From NCBI GenBank assembly GCA_026395515.1, contig JAPLYN010000005.1, positions 1 to 64,000 of the forward strand: a DNA stretch of 64,000 nucleotides, given 5' to 3'. Numbering within the stretch: position 1 is the first letter of the stretch; every line of letters begins with the position of its first letter. The position numbers and the translations under genes are program-made. A model generated the notes under the pieces. It was not told the origin of the DNA, searched no databases, and was given only the letters and a program-made list of their open reading frames with translations. Shown piece after piece: positions 7,238-16,078 of this stretch. The DNA is from Candidatus Peregrinibacteria bacterium. GTDB taxonomy: Bacteria; Patescibacteriota; Gracilibacteria; UBA1369; LOWO2-01-FULL-3.

Positions 7238-8501
7238 TTCCAATATCCTTCCTGTAAAACACCGGTCCCTTGACCGCAGCTGCGCCAGCTTCCGCGAGTT
7301 TCTCTGCCTCGGCGATGTCAGAACCCATTCCAATCATTGCCACCGCTCTGGAGCCCGCTAAATACAATCCATCTTCACGAGCATCAACTGAAGCATAATA
7401 AGCTTTCACTCCAGCAGGTAATTCTCCGATTTCAATTTTTTCACCCTTCACTGCATTATCTGGATATCCATTAGGAACCAAATATTTGCAGACAGTCGCT
7501 TTATTTTCGAATTCCACTTTCATTCCTTTCATTTCTCCGCGAATAATTGCTTCACACACATCCACGAAATTTGTTTTCAAAGTCGATAGTACATTCATCG
7601 CCTCTGGATCACCAAAACGTGCATTGTATTCAATCAATCTTACACCATTTTTCACCGCGATAAATCCTCCATACATCACACCTTTAAATTCGCAGCCAGT
7701 TTCTTTCAATAAAGCTGCTGCTACTTTTCTCGTAATATCAGCCGCTTCTTCTACATCGCTAGTCTTCAAAAATGGCAAACTATGATTTGCATCCGAATAA
7801 GTTCCCATTCCTCCTGTATTTGGACCTTTATCTCCTTCGTAAGCTCTTTTGTGATCTTGTACGCACGGCATTTCCACAGTATTCACACCGTCGCAAAAAC
7901 TCATTAAACTAAATTCCTGCCCGACAAATTTTTCTTCAATTACTACGCGTCCGCAATCAGCCAAGCATTCTTTAGCATAAGCAATTCCTTCGGCAATTCC
8001 ATTCAAATGATCACCACTTACTTTCACACCTTTTCCTCCTTTTAATCCGTCTGCCTTCACTACATACTCGCCACCCAATTTTTCAAAAAATTCAGCTAAT
8101 CCATTCTCATCATAAAAAACTTTATATTCAGGATTTCCTGGAATTCCATATTTTTCTACTAAATCTCTAGTAAAAGATTTTGATGATTCTAGTCTTCCCA
8201 CAGTTTGCAGGGGAGAAGCACTATGCACACCAAGATCAAGCAGCATATCTACGATTCCCGCAGCGATTGGCGCTTCTGGTCCCACCACAGCAAAATCTGG
8301 TTTCACACGTATAGCTAATTCACGAATTGCATCTGCATCACACACGTCCTTCATCAAATATTCTCCACCACCAAGCAAACCAAAAATTCCTGGATTCTTA
8401 GTTTTTCCTACTGCAAAAATTTCCACGGCCTCACTTCTTTGCAAAGTTTCCACAATTGCATGTTCGCGAGCACCATTTCCAATTAAAAGAATTTTCTTCA
8501 T
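7185..8501 (-). CDS. purD: Phosphoribosylamine-glycine ligase
   Basis: GAR synthetase, the second step of purine synthesis: it joins phosphoribosylamine and glycine with ATP. At 438 residues it has the standard length. Visible motifs are GNGAREHA at the N terminus, VGPEAPIAAGIVD, the ATP-grasp core (VVKADGLKGGKGV, EEKFVGQEFSLM), GPNTGGMGTYS and EYNARFGDPE. The C-terminal domain is complete. It is the last gene of a folD-purF-purD operon on the minus strand, starting 7 bases after the purF stop. Its end overlaps the convergent Cys-rich gene. Only these early purine genes are in the window. Confidence 0.97.
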   Translation of the reverse strand: MKKILLIGNGAREHAIVETLQRSEAVEIFAVGKTKNPGIFGLLGGGEYLMKDVCDADAIRELAIRVKPDFAVVGPEAPIAAGIVDMLLDLGVHSASPLQTVGRLESSKSFTRDLVEKYGIPGNPEYKVFYDENGLAEFFEKLGGEYVVKADGLKGGKGVKVSGDHLNGIAEGIAYAKECLADCGRVVIEEKFVGQEFSLMSFCDGVNTVEMPCVQDHKRAYEGDKGPNTGGMGTYSDANHSLPFLKTSDVEEAADITRKVAAALLKETGCEFKGVMYGGFIAVKNGVRLIEYNARFGDPEAMNVLSTLKTNFVDVCEAIIRGEMKGMKVEFENKATVCKYLVPNGYPDNAVKGEKIEIGELPAGVKAYYASVDAREDGLYLAGSRAVAMIGMGSDIAEAEKLAEAGAAAVKGPVFYRKDIGTKTLIEQKVEMLARLRS

Positions 8502-8508
8502 CGCTAAA

Positions 8509-10023
8509 TTATAATAGATTCAATTGGGTTCTGGAACTACCTGCATCCATTTCCATATCTCTTTCTACTTCACCACCTCTTTCAGAATTACGTGATGCAG
8601 CTTGTTTTTTGAGAATTTCTTCTGTCACGTCACCGGTAATGTAACGTCCATCAAAACAAGACATATCCAAATCTTTTACCTTTGGATTTCCTTCTACACA
8701 TGAATCAAAAACATCTTTCAAGTTTCCATAGAAAAGAGCATCTGCACCAATGATTTTGCAAATCTCCTCGTCACTATGATTCACAGCAATTAGCTCATCT
8801 TTAGAAGCAATATCAATTCCGTACAAATTTGGACTAACAATTTGTGGAGAATAAGAAGCGAAATAAACTTTCTTCGCACCAGCTCCTCTCACCATATCAA
8901 TAATCTGTTTAGAAGTATTTCCACGCACAATACTGTCATCAATCAAAAGTACATTTTTTCCGCTAATTTCCAAAGGCATAGGATTCAATTTATAGCGAAT
9001 AGATTTTTTTCTAATCTTTTGTCCCGGCATAATGAAAGTTCTACCAATGTATCTGTTTTTCACTAGACCTTCACGATAGGGAAGTCCTAGCTCATCAGCT
9101 ACCGCAAAAGCTGCAGTTCTGGATGAATCTGGAATTGGCATTACTACGTCTATTTTTAATTTAGCTTTCTTAATTGTCTTTGCTAATTTCTTTCCCATTC
9201 TCATACGAGATTTGTAAACTGAAATTCCATTGATAATAGAATCAGGTCTAGCAAAATATACGTATTCAAATAAACATGGAGAGAATTTTTTTGCTCCCAC
9301 TACTTTTCGGTAAACTTTTCTCGTAGTTTCTTCGATAAAAATTGCCTCACCAGGTCCAACTTCGTCCAAATATTCATAACCTAAAATATCTAGAGTTACA
9401 GATTCGGAAGCAAAAATATAACTTGGGTGTAATCCGTCTTTTTTAATTCCAAAAACTAGCGGTCTAATTCCATGAGGATCACGGAAAGCAAACATACCTT
9501 GTTTCGCGATATATCCTACCGCTGCATAAGCACCTTTGCATCTCTTGTGTACGCTCTCGACAGCTTTGTATACATGTTCAGCACCAATCTTATCAGCATT
9601 CTGATTTGATAAAGATTTTGTGAAAATGTTTAGCATTACTTCACCATCGCTATCTGAATTAACCAAGCGGTGATCTTTTTCAAAAATTTCCTTTTTTAAA
9701 TCATGTGCATTGAAAACATTTCCATTAAAAACCAAAGTCACTCCAAAAGCTGAAGGACTAATGAATGGCATCACTGAATCCACAGATCCACTTCCCATTG
9801 TCGCATAACGATTAAAACCAAGACCTACATAACCAGTCAGATCACGCATATGTCTTGTATGGAAAACATCTCTTACTAAACCAATACCTTTCCTTGTATG
9901 AAATTTATCATCGTAAGTCACGATACCCGCTGAGTCTTGCCCACGGTGCTGCAAAGTCACAAGCGCATCATAGACGTCTTGTGCTACGTAGTCCTGACCA
10001 TAAATGCCTGCAATTCCACACAT
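8509..10023 (-). CDS. purF: Amidophosphoribosyltransferase
   Basis: Catalyses the committed step of purine synthesis, converting PRPP and glutamine to phosphoribosylamine. It is a class II glutamine amidotransferase: the nucleophile is Cys2 (MCGIAGIYG), supported by LQHRGQDSAG. The PRPP loop is VLLIDDSIVRGNTS near residue 365. The length, 504, is usual with a short extra C-terminal tail. The [4Fe-4S] ligand set of the Bacillus enzyme appears incomplete: a Cys before LFEYVYFARPDS and one in DMSCFDGRY are present, but the partner in the CxxC pair and the one before YGID are missing. The enzyme therefore probably lacks a cluster. It starts 6 bases after folD. Confidence 0.97.
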   Translation of the reverse strand: MCGIAGIYGQDYVAQDVYDALVTLQHRGQDSAGIVTYDDKFHTRKGIGLVRDVFHTRHMRDLTGYVGLGFNRYATMGSGSVDSVMPFISPSAFGVTLVFNGNVFNAHDLKKEIFEKDHRLVNSDSDGEVMLNIFTKSLSNQNADKIGAEHVYKAVESVHKRCKGAYAAVGYIAKQGMFAFRDPHGIRPLVFGIKKDGLHPSYIFASESVTLDILGYEYLDEVGPGEAIFIEETTRKVYRKVVGAKKFSPCLFEYVYFARPDSIINGISVYKSRMRMGKKLAKTIKKAKLKIDVVMPIPDSSRTAAFAVADELGLPYREGLVKNRYIGRTFIMPGQKIRKKSIRYKLNPMPLEISGKNVLLIDDSIVRGNTSKQIIDMVRGAGAKKVYFASYSPQIVSPNLYGIDIASKDELIAVNHSDEEICKIIGADALFYGNLKDVFDSCVEGNPKVKDLDMSCFDGRYITGDVTEEILKKQAASRNSERGGEVERDMEMDAGSSRTQLNLL

Positions 10024-10029
10024 ATATGT

Positions 10030-10887
10030 TTATGTTAATTTATTTAATCTTTTAGCTGCTTTTACTGTGTTATCCATCAAGCAAGCAACCGTCATTGGCC
10101 CCATTCCACCTGGAACCGGAGTCACATACGCTGCTTTTTTAGAAACGTTTTCAAAATCAATATCTCCGACCAATTTTCCTTCTTTAGTTCTGTTTATTCC
10201 AATATCAATTACCACCGCACCTTCCTTGACCATATCAGCTGTGATGAGATTTGGTTTGCCCACAGCTACGCAAAGAATGTCTGCGCGCTTTGTATGGCTC
10301 GCTAAATCCTTTGTGAAGACGTGACAAGTTGTCACTGTCGCATTTCTATTTAGAAGCATTATGGAAAGTGGTTTTCCTACGATATTGCTGTGTCCCACTA
10401 CCACTACTTCTTTTCCTTCCACTGGAATTTTATAATATTCTAAAATTTTAATTACACCTTCTGGAGTGCAAGGTGGTAAATATTCAAATTCTGTACTTAA
10501 AAATAATTTTCCAAGATTATAAGCTGTAAATCCATCTACATCTTTTTTTGGTTCAATAGCGCGAATTACATCTGGCACATACACCTGTTTTGGTAATGGT
10601 AATTGCACAAGAATTCCGTGCACCGTCTGATCTTCATTTAACTCTTTTATTTTTTCAATTAATATCTCAGTAGTTACATCAGTATCGTAGTCCACTTGGT
10701 CCCACTTCACGCCTGTAGTCACACAGGCCTTTTGCTTTTGTGAAACATAAGAAACAGAAGCTGGATCTTTTCCAACTAAAACAACAACCAATTTCGGATG
10801 AATATGTTTTTTCTCAAGTTCAACAACCTCCTGCTGTAGTGAAAGTAAAATTTCCTTAGAGACTTTGCGTCCGTCGAGTAATTCCAT
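10030..10887 (-). CDS. folD: Methylenetetrahydrofolate dehydrogenase / cyclohydrolase
   Basis: A bifunctional one-carbon enzyme that interconverts methylene-, methenyl- and 10-formyl-tetrahydrofolate, supplying formyl groups to purine synthesis, which fits its place at the head of the purF-purD operon. At 285 residues it has normal length. Motifs: SYVSQKQKAC with the catalytic Lys, VQLPLP, PCTPEGVIKILE, the NADP-binding segment GHSNIVGKPLS, and the C-terminal TPVPGGMGPMT. It ends 6 bases before purF. The upstream 106 bases to the next gene show no convincing promoter. Confidence 0.97.
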   Translation of the reverse strand: MELLDGRKVSKEILLSLQQEVVELEKKHIHPKLVVVLVGKDPASVSYVSQKQKACVTTGVKWDQVDYDTDVTTEILIEKIKELNEDQTVHGILVQLPLPKQVYVPDVIRAIEPKKDVDGFTAYNLGKLFLSTEFEYLPPCTPEGVIKILEYYKIPVEGKEVVVVGHSNIVGKPLSIMLLNRNATVTTCHVFTKDLASHTKRADILCVAVGKPNLITADMVKEGAVVIDIGINRTKEGKLVGDIDFENVSKKAAYVTPVPGGMGPMTVACLMDNTVKAAKRLNKLT

Positions 10888-10993
10888 ATTCTTGAGAGAA
10901 AAAAATAATAGAGAATATGTTCTTCCTCTTTTGGAGGGGACATATCCTCAATGTGATTCAATAATATATCTGATTGGATCTATCGTCAAATTT

Positions 10994-11587
10994 TCATTTC
11001 TGCAAAAATCCCTCCACCACCTCCCAAATCTCCCCAGCAGTCTCCTCAATCGTCGATTTTCTTTCCACCAGGTTCCAGTCAAACTTCTTCGCCATTGCCT
11101 TCAAAACTCCTGCACATTTCATCATCAACTCCGGATTTTGCTCATGTACATGAATCTTTTCAATTACACGTGGATCTCTCTCCCCATCAATAAAAATTGC
11201 TAAATCTTCTTTCAATAAAAATTTATTAGCTTCCTCTAGCCACTCTTGAGAGAGACCTTTTGCCGTTCCCCAGGCGATTCCTGTGCCTACGTAATCTTCC
11301 GCCACTACGATATATCCTTCCTCCAAAAACTTTTTCAATTCCGGTTGAAACTGATAGCGATTCAAAATAAACCAAAGCTGCAATTCATCTTCAGAAATTT
11401 TCTGACCACCTTCACTGCGTAAAACTGAATTCAAAAAAGGGCCAGTTGGAGCCAAATCGTAAAGTGGATACTTCAAGTATTTCACCTTCTGCCCAGCTTT
11501 TTCCAGCTTCTCAACTAAAATTTTTGTCTGAGTAGACTTGCCGACATTATTGATTCCGTAGATTGTGATTAGTTTACCTTTTGACAT
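10994..11587 (-). CDS. tmk: Thymidylate kinase-like nucleotide kinase
   Basis: This 197-residue P-loop kinase of the thymidylate/deoxynucleoside kinase group phosphorylates dTMP to dTDP if it is the true Tmk. Walker A is GINNVGKST at residues 10-18. NRYQFQPEL fits the nucleotide-binding region, and the usual DRY-type motif reads EDYVGTGIAWG, so the substrate assignment is not certain. A Lid-type region rich in Arg is short (DGERDPRVIEK). The gene sits 58 bases downstream of dut on the same strand, and both serve dTTP supply, which supports Tmk activity. A general deoxynucleoside kinase is the main alternative. Confidence 0.8.
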   Translation of the reverse strand: MSKGKLITIYGINNVGKSTQTKILVEKLEKAGQKVKYLKYPLYDLAPTGPFLNSVLRSEGGQKISEDELQLWFILNRYQFQPELKKFLEEGYIVVAEDYVGTGIAWGTAKGLSQEWLEEANKFLLKEDLAIFIDGERDPRVIEKIHVHEQNPELMMKCAGVLKAMAKKFDWNLVERKSTIEETAGEIWEVVEGFLQK

Positions 11588-11645
11588 AAGTGCTATTAGA
11601 TTTATTATTCCCCGACGTCGGGACTTTTACAGATTGGAAATTCTA

Positions 11646-12104
11646 CTAACTCAGCCGCCCGTCACCGACCGCCATCCCTCCAGTACTTCCAAATCCTCCG
11701 CGACTTTCCCGCTTCATTTCATCCACTTCTTCCCATTCAAATTTATCAATTTTTACAAACACACCCTGCGCGATTTTCTCACCTCTTCCTACCACTACCA
11801 TCTTATCAGTAAAATTATAAACCAACACGCGAATCTCATCGGCCGGTCCACAATAATCATGATCAATAATTCCAAAACCATGCGGTGGCAAAAGTCCCTT
11901 CTTCAATGGTGTACTGCTTCTGGAAGCCACAATTAGCATGTAGCCAACCGGTACTTCTACAGTCACATTCGCCGGCACCATTGCTACTTTTCCAGGCTCT
12001 ACTTCTACAGTTTCCCGCGCTATCATATCAAATCCAACCGAGCCACTAGTCTCATACACCGGCAAAGCCAAAGTTTTATCTATGCGTTTGATTTTCACTT
12101 TCAT
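11646..12104 (-). CDS. dut: dUTP diphosphatase
   Basis: A trimeric dUTPase that hydrolyses dUTP to dUMP and pyrophosphate, keeping uracil out of DNA and feeding dTMP synthesis. All five motifs are visible: SVGFDMIA (I), ASRSSTPLKKG (II), GIIDHDYCGPADEI (III, with the catalytic Asp), RGEKIAQGVF (IV) and the C-terminal RGGFGSTGG (V). It has 152 residues, the normal length. It is co-directional with the kinase that follows and divergent from the DUF1385 gene across a 56-base spacer. Confidence 0.95.
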   Translation of the reverse strand: MKVKIKRIDKTLALPVYETSGSVGFDMIARETVEVEPGKVAMVPANVTVEVPVGYMLIVASRSSTPLKKGLLPPHGFGIIDHDYCGPADEIRVLVYNFTDKMVVVGRGEKIAQGVFVKIDKFEWEEVDEMKRESRGGFGSTGGMAVGDGRLS

Positions 12105-12145
12105 ATTGGACCAGTTTGGAATAAATTATACCCTCGGACGATGAA

Positions 12146-12151
12146 TATAAA
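12146..12151 (+). promoter_or_regulatory. -10 box (TATAAA) close to the DUF1385 start
   Basis: TATAAA at 12146-12151 lies 9 bases before the ATG at 12161, so transcription would begin within a few bases of the start codon. This predicts a leaderless or nearly leaderless mRNA. No clear -35 is seen. Confidence 0.4.
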
Positions 12152-12160
12152 ATAATACTT

Positions 12161-13210
12161 ATGAACATATTTAAAAAGGTGAATTTTTTAGTCATGAGTT
12201 GGACGGTCGAGGCTTTGAATAAAACTTCTGATGAACAAACCGTTGAAGGCATTGATTTTGCTGTAGGCGGACAGGCGGTTATTGAAGGAGTGATGATGCG
12301 TTCTCCAAATAATCTTACTATTGCTGTGCGTAAAGCTGATGGCACAATTAAAGTAAAGAAAAGACATTTCCGTACTTTTACGCAGAGGCATAAATGGTTG
12401 AATGTTCCTATTGTTAGGGGAGTAATCAATCTCGTGGAAATGATGTACGTTGGTAGCGATGCCATTAATTATTCTGCGGCTGAATCCATGGATGAAGAAG
12501 AGCCAAAGAAGCTCGTGAAAAAATCATATGATGGCGAAGAGCCTAAAAAAGAAAAAAGCGATAAGCCATCTATCCTCGCAAAAATTGGTTTTGTAGCTAT
12601 GTACGTAATTTCTTTTGTGCTAGCCATTGGCATGAGTCTAAGCCTTTTTAAATTAATTCCTCTCTGGATTACAACTTGGCTCGATTCTCAGTTTCCATAC
12701 ATTCATGATCATTTTATTGTTTTCAATCTTATCGACGGTGTGATTAAAATGACTATTTTCCTTTCTTACATTTTTATTCTTTCTCAATTCAAAAGTTTTC
12801 ACAGAATTTTTGAATACCACGGCGCAGAACATAAATCGATTTTTAATTATGAATCTCACGAAGAACTCAATGTAGCCAACGCGAAAAAACAAATTCGTTT
12901 TCACCCACGTTGTGGCACAAGTTTTATTCTCGTAGTTTTCCTTATCAGCATTTTGTTCTACACGTTTGTACCTAAGCAACCTGGCTTCTGGGAAAACTTC
13001 AGCCTCCGTCTTGCCCTTCTGCCATTCATTGCCGGTATTTCTTATGAATACCTCAAGATTAGTGCCAAACACGCTAATAACCCAATTGTGAAAGCCCTGA
13101 TAGCTCCTGGACTTTGGTTCCAAAGACTCACAACTCAGGAACCAGATGACAAACAATTGGAAGTAGGATTGCAGTCTCTTCAAGCCGCATTGGAAATGGA
13201 AAAAGCATAG
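12161..13210 (+). CDS. DUF1385 family membrane protein
   Basis: This 349-residue integral membrane protein of the DUF1385 (YqhQ-like) family has the hallmark segments GGQAVIEGVMMRSP (about 33-46), YHGAEHKSIFNYE (about 220) and HPRCGTSFILVV (about 245). Hydrophobic helices lie near residues 142-170, 188-208, 248-266 and 275-292. An acidic/basic charged stretch (108-135) separates the N-terminal domain from the membrane part. The family function is not established. ATG 12161 is used; ATG 12194 is a possible later start. It ends at a bidirectional terminator facing rplA. Confidence 0.9.
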   Translation: MNIFKKVNFLVMSWTVEALNKTSDEQTVEGIDFAVGGQAVIEGVMMRSPNNLTIAVRKADGTIKVKKRHFRTFTQRHKWLNVPIVRGVINLVEMMYVGSDAINYSAAESMDEEEPKKLVKKSYDGEEPKKEKSDKPSILAKIGFVAMYVISFVLAIGMSLSLFKLIPLWITTWLDSQFPYIHDHFIVFNLIDGVIKMTIFLSYIFILSQFKSFHRIFEYHGAEHKSIFNYESHEELNVANAKKQIRFHPRCGTSFILVVFLISILFYTFVPKQPGFWENFSLRLALLPFIAGISYEYLKISAKHANNPIVKALIAPGLWFQRLTTQEPDDKQLEVGLQSLQAALEMEKA

Positions 13211-13223
13211 AACTAAACATAAC

Positions 13224-13257
13224 AAAAAAAGACCCCGATTGCTCGAGGTCTTTTTAA
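13224..13257. terminator. Bidirectional Rho-independent terminator
   Basis: An 8-bp stem (GACCTCGA pairing with TCGGGGTC, one G-T) with a GCAA loop on the minus strand is flanked by A and T runs on both sides. It can end both the DUF1385 gene (+) and the secE-nusG-rplK-rplA transcript (-). Confidence 0.85.
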
Positions 13258-13289
13258 ATTTGTGAATTTATTGCGCTCTCGCGCCACGA

Positions 13290-13994
13290 TTATCTGCTTT
13301 CAGCAACTGCTTTGCTCACATCCACCTTGATTCCAGGGCCCATTGAGCTAGTGATTGTAAGGCTGTTCATGTAGTTACCCTTAGCGCTGCCAGGTTTAAC
13401 ATCAAGTACAGTTTTAATAATAGTCTTCAAATTCTCTTTCAAATTTCCTTCTGTGAAAGAAACTTTTCCGAAAATATTGTGAAGATTACCTTCCTTATCA
13501 ACACGCAACTCAACTTTACCTTTCTTCAAGTCAGCAATGATTTTTGCAAAGTCAGGACCAACTGTACCAGCCTTAGGACTTGGCATAAGTCTCTTTTGTC
13601 CGAGAATCTTAGCAACCTTTCCTAATGCCTTCATTTGATCTGGAGTAGCTACTGCTACGTCAAAGTCTGTCCAACCCTTTTCAATTTTCTGAATAAGAGT
13701 TTCTGTACCAGCCTCGATCGCACCAGCTGCCTTAGCTTCTTTCGCAGATTCTTCACCAACGAAAGCAACTACACGCACATCCTTACCTGTACCATGAGGC
13801 AAGCTCACAGTTGTACGAATGTTTTGATCAGCTTGTTTTGTGTCCAATCCAAGATTGAAATGAACTTCGCAACTTGCGTCAAATTTGCATGGAGAAGTTT
13901 TCTTAACGAGAGCAACTGCTTCGCTAAGATCATAAGCTTTTCCTGCTTCTACGAGCTTTGCGAGCTCAGTATACTTTTTTCCGTGTTTCTTCAT
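13290..13994 (-). CDS. rplA: 50S ribosomal protein L1
   Basis: A ribosomal stalk-base protein that binds 23S rRNA and, in many bacteria, the rplK-rplA mRNA as an autorepressor. Recognised by MKKHGKKYTELAKLVE, YDLSEAVALVKK, LPHGTGKDVRVVAF, PDQMKALGKVAKILGQK and LMPSPKAGTVGPD. The start is set at ATG 13994 because the 14 residues upstream in the open frame do not resemble L1; this leaves 234 residues, the normal length. It is the last gene of the secE operon, 56 bases after rplK, followed by a terminator. Confidence 0.96.
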   Translation of the reverse strand: MKKHGKKYTELAKLVEAGKAYDLSEAVALVKKTSPCKFDASCEVHFNLGLDTKQADQNIRTTVSLPHGTGKDVRVVAFVGEESAKEAKAAGAIEAGTETLIQKIEKGWTDFDVAVATPDQMKALGKVAKILGQKRLMPSPKAGTVGPDFAKIIADLKKGKVELRVDKEGNLHNIFGKVSFTEGNLKENLKTIIKTVLDVKPGSAKGNYMNSLTITSSMGPGIKVDVSKAVAESR

Positions 13995-14050
13995 AAATAT
14001 AGTTGTTAGTGGTACAAACGGCCAATGGCCTCCCACGATATAAAATAAAA

Positions 14051-14476
14051 TTATCCTTCAACCTTTACGCCCATGCTTCTTGCTGTACCAGCGATAATTT
14101 TCACTGCTGCATCAAGGTCATTAGCGTTAAGATCTTCCATCTTAGTCTTAGCAATCTCTTCGAGCTGAGCTCTTGTGATTGTTCCAACTTTTTCCTTATG
14201 AGGAACCTTTGATCCGCTTTCGATTTTGACCGCTTTCTTGATCAAAAACGCAGCTGGAGGAGATTTCATAATGAACTTGAAACTACGATCATCGTAAACC
14301 GTAATTTCACAAGGAATGATCATATCACCCTTTTCTTTTGTCTTGTTGTTGAACTCCACGCAGAACGCCTGGATATTCACACCATGAGGGCCTAGAGCCG
14401 TACCAACTGGAGGTGCTGGATTAGCTTTGCCGGCATGGATCTGCAGTTTGATGACTGTCTTGATTTCCTTTGCCAT
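14051..14476 (-). CDS. rplK: 50S ribosomal protein L11
   Basis: A 141-residue ribosomal protein binding the GTPase-associated centre of 23S rRNA. Typical motifs are [23 protein letters not shown], read from the start at ATG 14476 (the open frame continues 15 codons further without L11-like sequence), [11 protein letters not shown], Cx[15 protein letters not shown] and the C-terminal [12 protein letters not shown]. It precedes rplA as usual, but two non-ribosomal genes separate it from nusG. Confidence 0.96.
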   Translation of the reverse strand: MAKEIKTVIKLQIHAGKANPAPPVGTALGPHGVNIQAFCVEFNNKTKEKGDMIIPCEITVYDDRSFKFIMKSPPAAFLIKKAVKIESGSKVPHKEKVGTITRAQLEEIAKTKMEDLNANDLDAAVKIIAGTARSMGVKVEG

Positions 14477-14559
14477 AAAATAATTAGTTTTTAAATGTAC
14501 TGATTTCACGGCGTTAGCCATGAGCAGTGCGTAACACGCGGTATTCTACGGATTCTGTG

Positions 14560-15081
14560 TTAAAAGTCAACTTCTATAATATCTACATAATCTCGGTCCT
14601 GACAATTAGCGTTAGCAGCACGTTCCCATCTGTCATCATACCAATGCAATTTATCTCTTAATTCTGGACTATTCCATGCTTGCGGATAAATCCCTGGATG
14701 CTTTTCCTCTAACTTATTCATCCCTGGATTTGGCAATAATGGACGAGCAACTATTAACCTGTCTTTACTCTTGTGAACTACAAAGCCATGCAGCCAACTA
14801 TTAGGATCATCTACGAAACCATTGGGCCTACCATCCAACTTTCTATTTTGATCAGTAGACTTCATTAAAACTCTTGCCACTTTTTCGCTTACAGCCTTAA
14901 CAATATTTCCGCATTCTAAAAAATAAACAACCTCTGCGTCGGCGATTTCAATAATTCTAGAAGTGTTTATAGCTTGCAGTAGCCTTTCCTCAACATGATC
15001 ACAAACTGGATCACCAGATATCACCAATAGCTTGCTATCTTCAAAATCAGGTAATCCAATTGTTTTTACTCCTTCAACCAT
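14560..15081 (-). CDS. Hypothetical protein inserted between nusG and rplK
   Basis: This 173-residue protein is not recognised. It appears soluble: no signal peptide or membrane helix. It contains a possible alpha/beta nucleotide- or phosphate-binding opening (KLLVISGDPVCDHVEERLLQ) followed by alternating hydrophobic strands and helices to about residue 75. The second half is rich in Trp, Asn and Asp (WLHGFVVHKSKDRLIVARP, WYDDRWERA). It lies between the anchored protein 15142-16053 and rplK on the same strand, so it probably shares their transcript, interrupting the usual nusG-rplK neighbourhood. Confidence 0.72.
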   Translation of the reverse strand: MVEGVKTIGLPDFEDSKLLVISGDPVCDHVEERLLQAINTSRIIEIADAEVVYFLECGNIVKAVSEKVARVLMKSTDQNRKLDGRPNGFVDDPNSWLHGFVVHKSKDRLIVARPLLPNPGMNKLEEKHPGIYPQAWNSPELRDKLHWYDDRWERAANANCQDRDYVDIIEVDF

Positions 15082-15141
15082 GTGAGATACATGAAAGAGG
15101 GTATTACTACCAGCTTGGATAACTAAAGTAAATAAAATACT

Positions 15142-16053
15142 CTACCCTAATTCCCAAGAAATAAGCTGAATTAGGTTTTTTACCTGAGAATGATAGGTCT
15201 TTGGATAGGAGAATGAGTATACCAAACCTGAAATTCTCACAACTAAGAAAGCAGTATCTGATCTGACAGGATCATTCATGAAGAATGAAGCCGAGCCAAA
15301 TTCATTAGTTTCATTTAATTTAACATTCAATCCTTGTGAAGCCTTGAGTTTAAGAGTTTTGTAGACTTCATCAGCGCTATTTCCAATACCTACTTTAAAA
15401 ATATAAACCTTAGCCAAAATTTCATCCTTAGATCTAATATCGGTTTTTGTAACTTCCGTATCTTTTAAATCGCTAATATCAATTGTTTTAAATAGGCGAC
15501 CATCCAAAGGTTCGTCCTCCAAATACCCACCAGTGAAACCAGCACTCTTTATTTGCTCGTCTCTTAGGTAAACATTCCCTACAACAGGAGTTGCCGCATT
15601 TTCATCTTCGAAATCCTTTACTCCAGATGTATTTGTTGTCTGAGTAGGCGATTGAGTAGTCGTTTTTTTCGCAGGAGTTGTTGCAGTTGGATCACTGAAA
15701 TTATTTGGATCTAGGAAATCCGGACCACCAGTCTTCGCAGTGGTGTCTATTGCCCCAGTCGCATCTTGAGTTGGAAGAGTAATCGGTGCTGTAACCGAAG
15801 TATCAGCAGGGACCACAGTATTGTCCGCTCCTAATTTATTAAAATCCGTACCATCGCTTCCTAATACATTAGTAGCAATGCTCTTTTTAGTATCGAGACT
15901 AGTTGGAAGAGTGAGCTTCATGTCACCACTTTGATCAGTAGCCACATTTGTATCTGTACTGAAGCCAGGAATGTAGTCTTTGGCCATTAGCTCAGCCAAA
16001 ACAACAACCACAACAATCGTGAGTATAATAGTAAAAATTGTAAACTTTTTCAT
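15142..16053 (-). CDS. Membrane-anchored extracytoplasmic protein with disordered linker
   Basis: A short N-terminal signal anchor (MKKFTIFTIILTIVVVVVLA) is followed by a long Thr/Pro/Ala/Asp-rich linker (about residues 30-150) of low complexity and then a folded C-terminal domain (about 165-303) with KVYIFKVGIGNSADEVYK and SYPKTYHSQVKNLIQLISWELG. No family is recognised. ATG 16053 is preferred because it puts the positively charged residues directly before the hydrophobic core; a TTG at 16077, two bases after the nusG stop, is in frame and would allow coupling to nusG. The anchored-linker-domain plan suggests an envelope sensor or periplasmic-type protein. Confidence 0.75.
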   Translation of the reverse strand: MKKFTIFTIILTIVVVVVLAELMAKDYIPGFSTDTNVATDQSGDMKLTLPTSLDTKKSIATNVLGSDGTDFNKLGADNTVVPADTSVTAPITLPTQDATGAIDTTAKTGGPDFLDPNNFSDPTATTPAKKTTTQSPTQTTNTSGVKDFEDENAATPVVGNVYLRDEQIKSAGFTGGYLEDEPLDGRLFKTIDISDLKDTEVTKTDIRSKDEILAKVYIFKVGIGNSADEVYKTLKLKASQGLNVKLNETNEFGSASFFMNDPVRSDTAFLVVRISGLVYSFSYPKTYHSQVKNLIQLISWELG

Positions 16054-16078
16054 AGAAAAATTGGGAATGGGATCCAAA

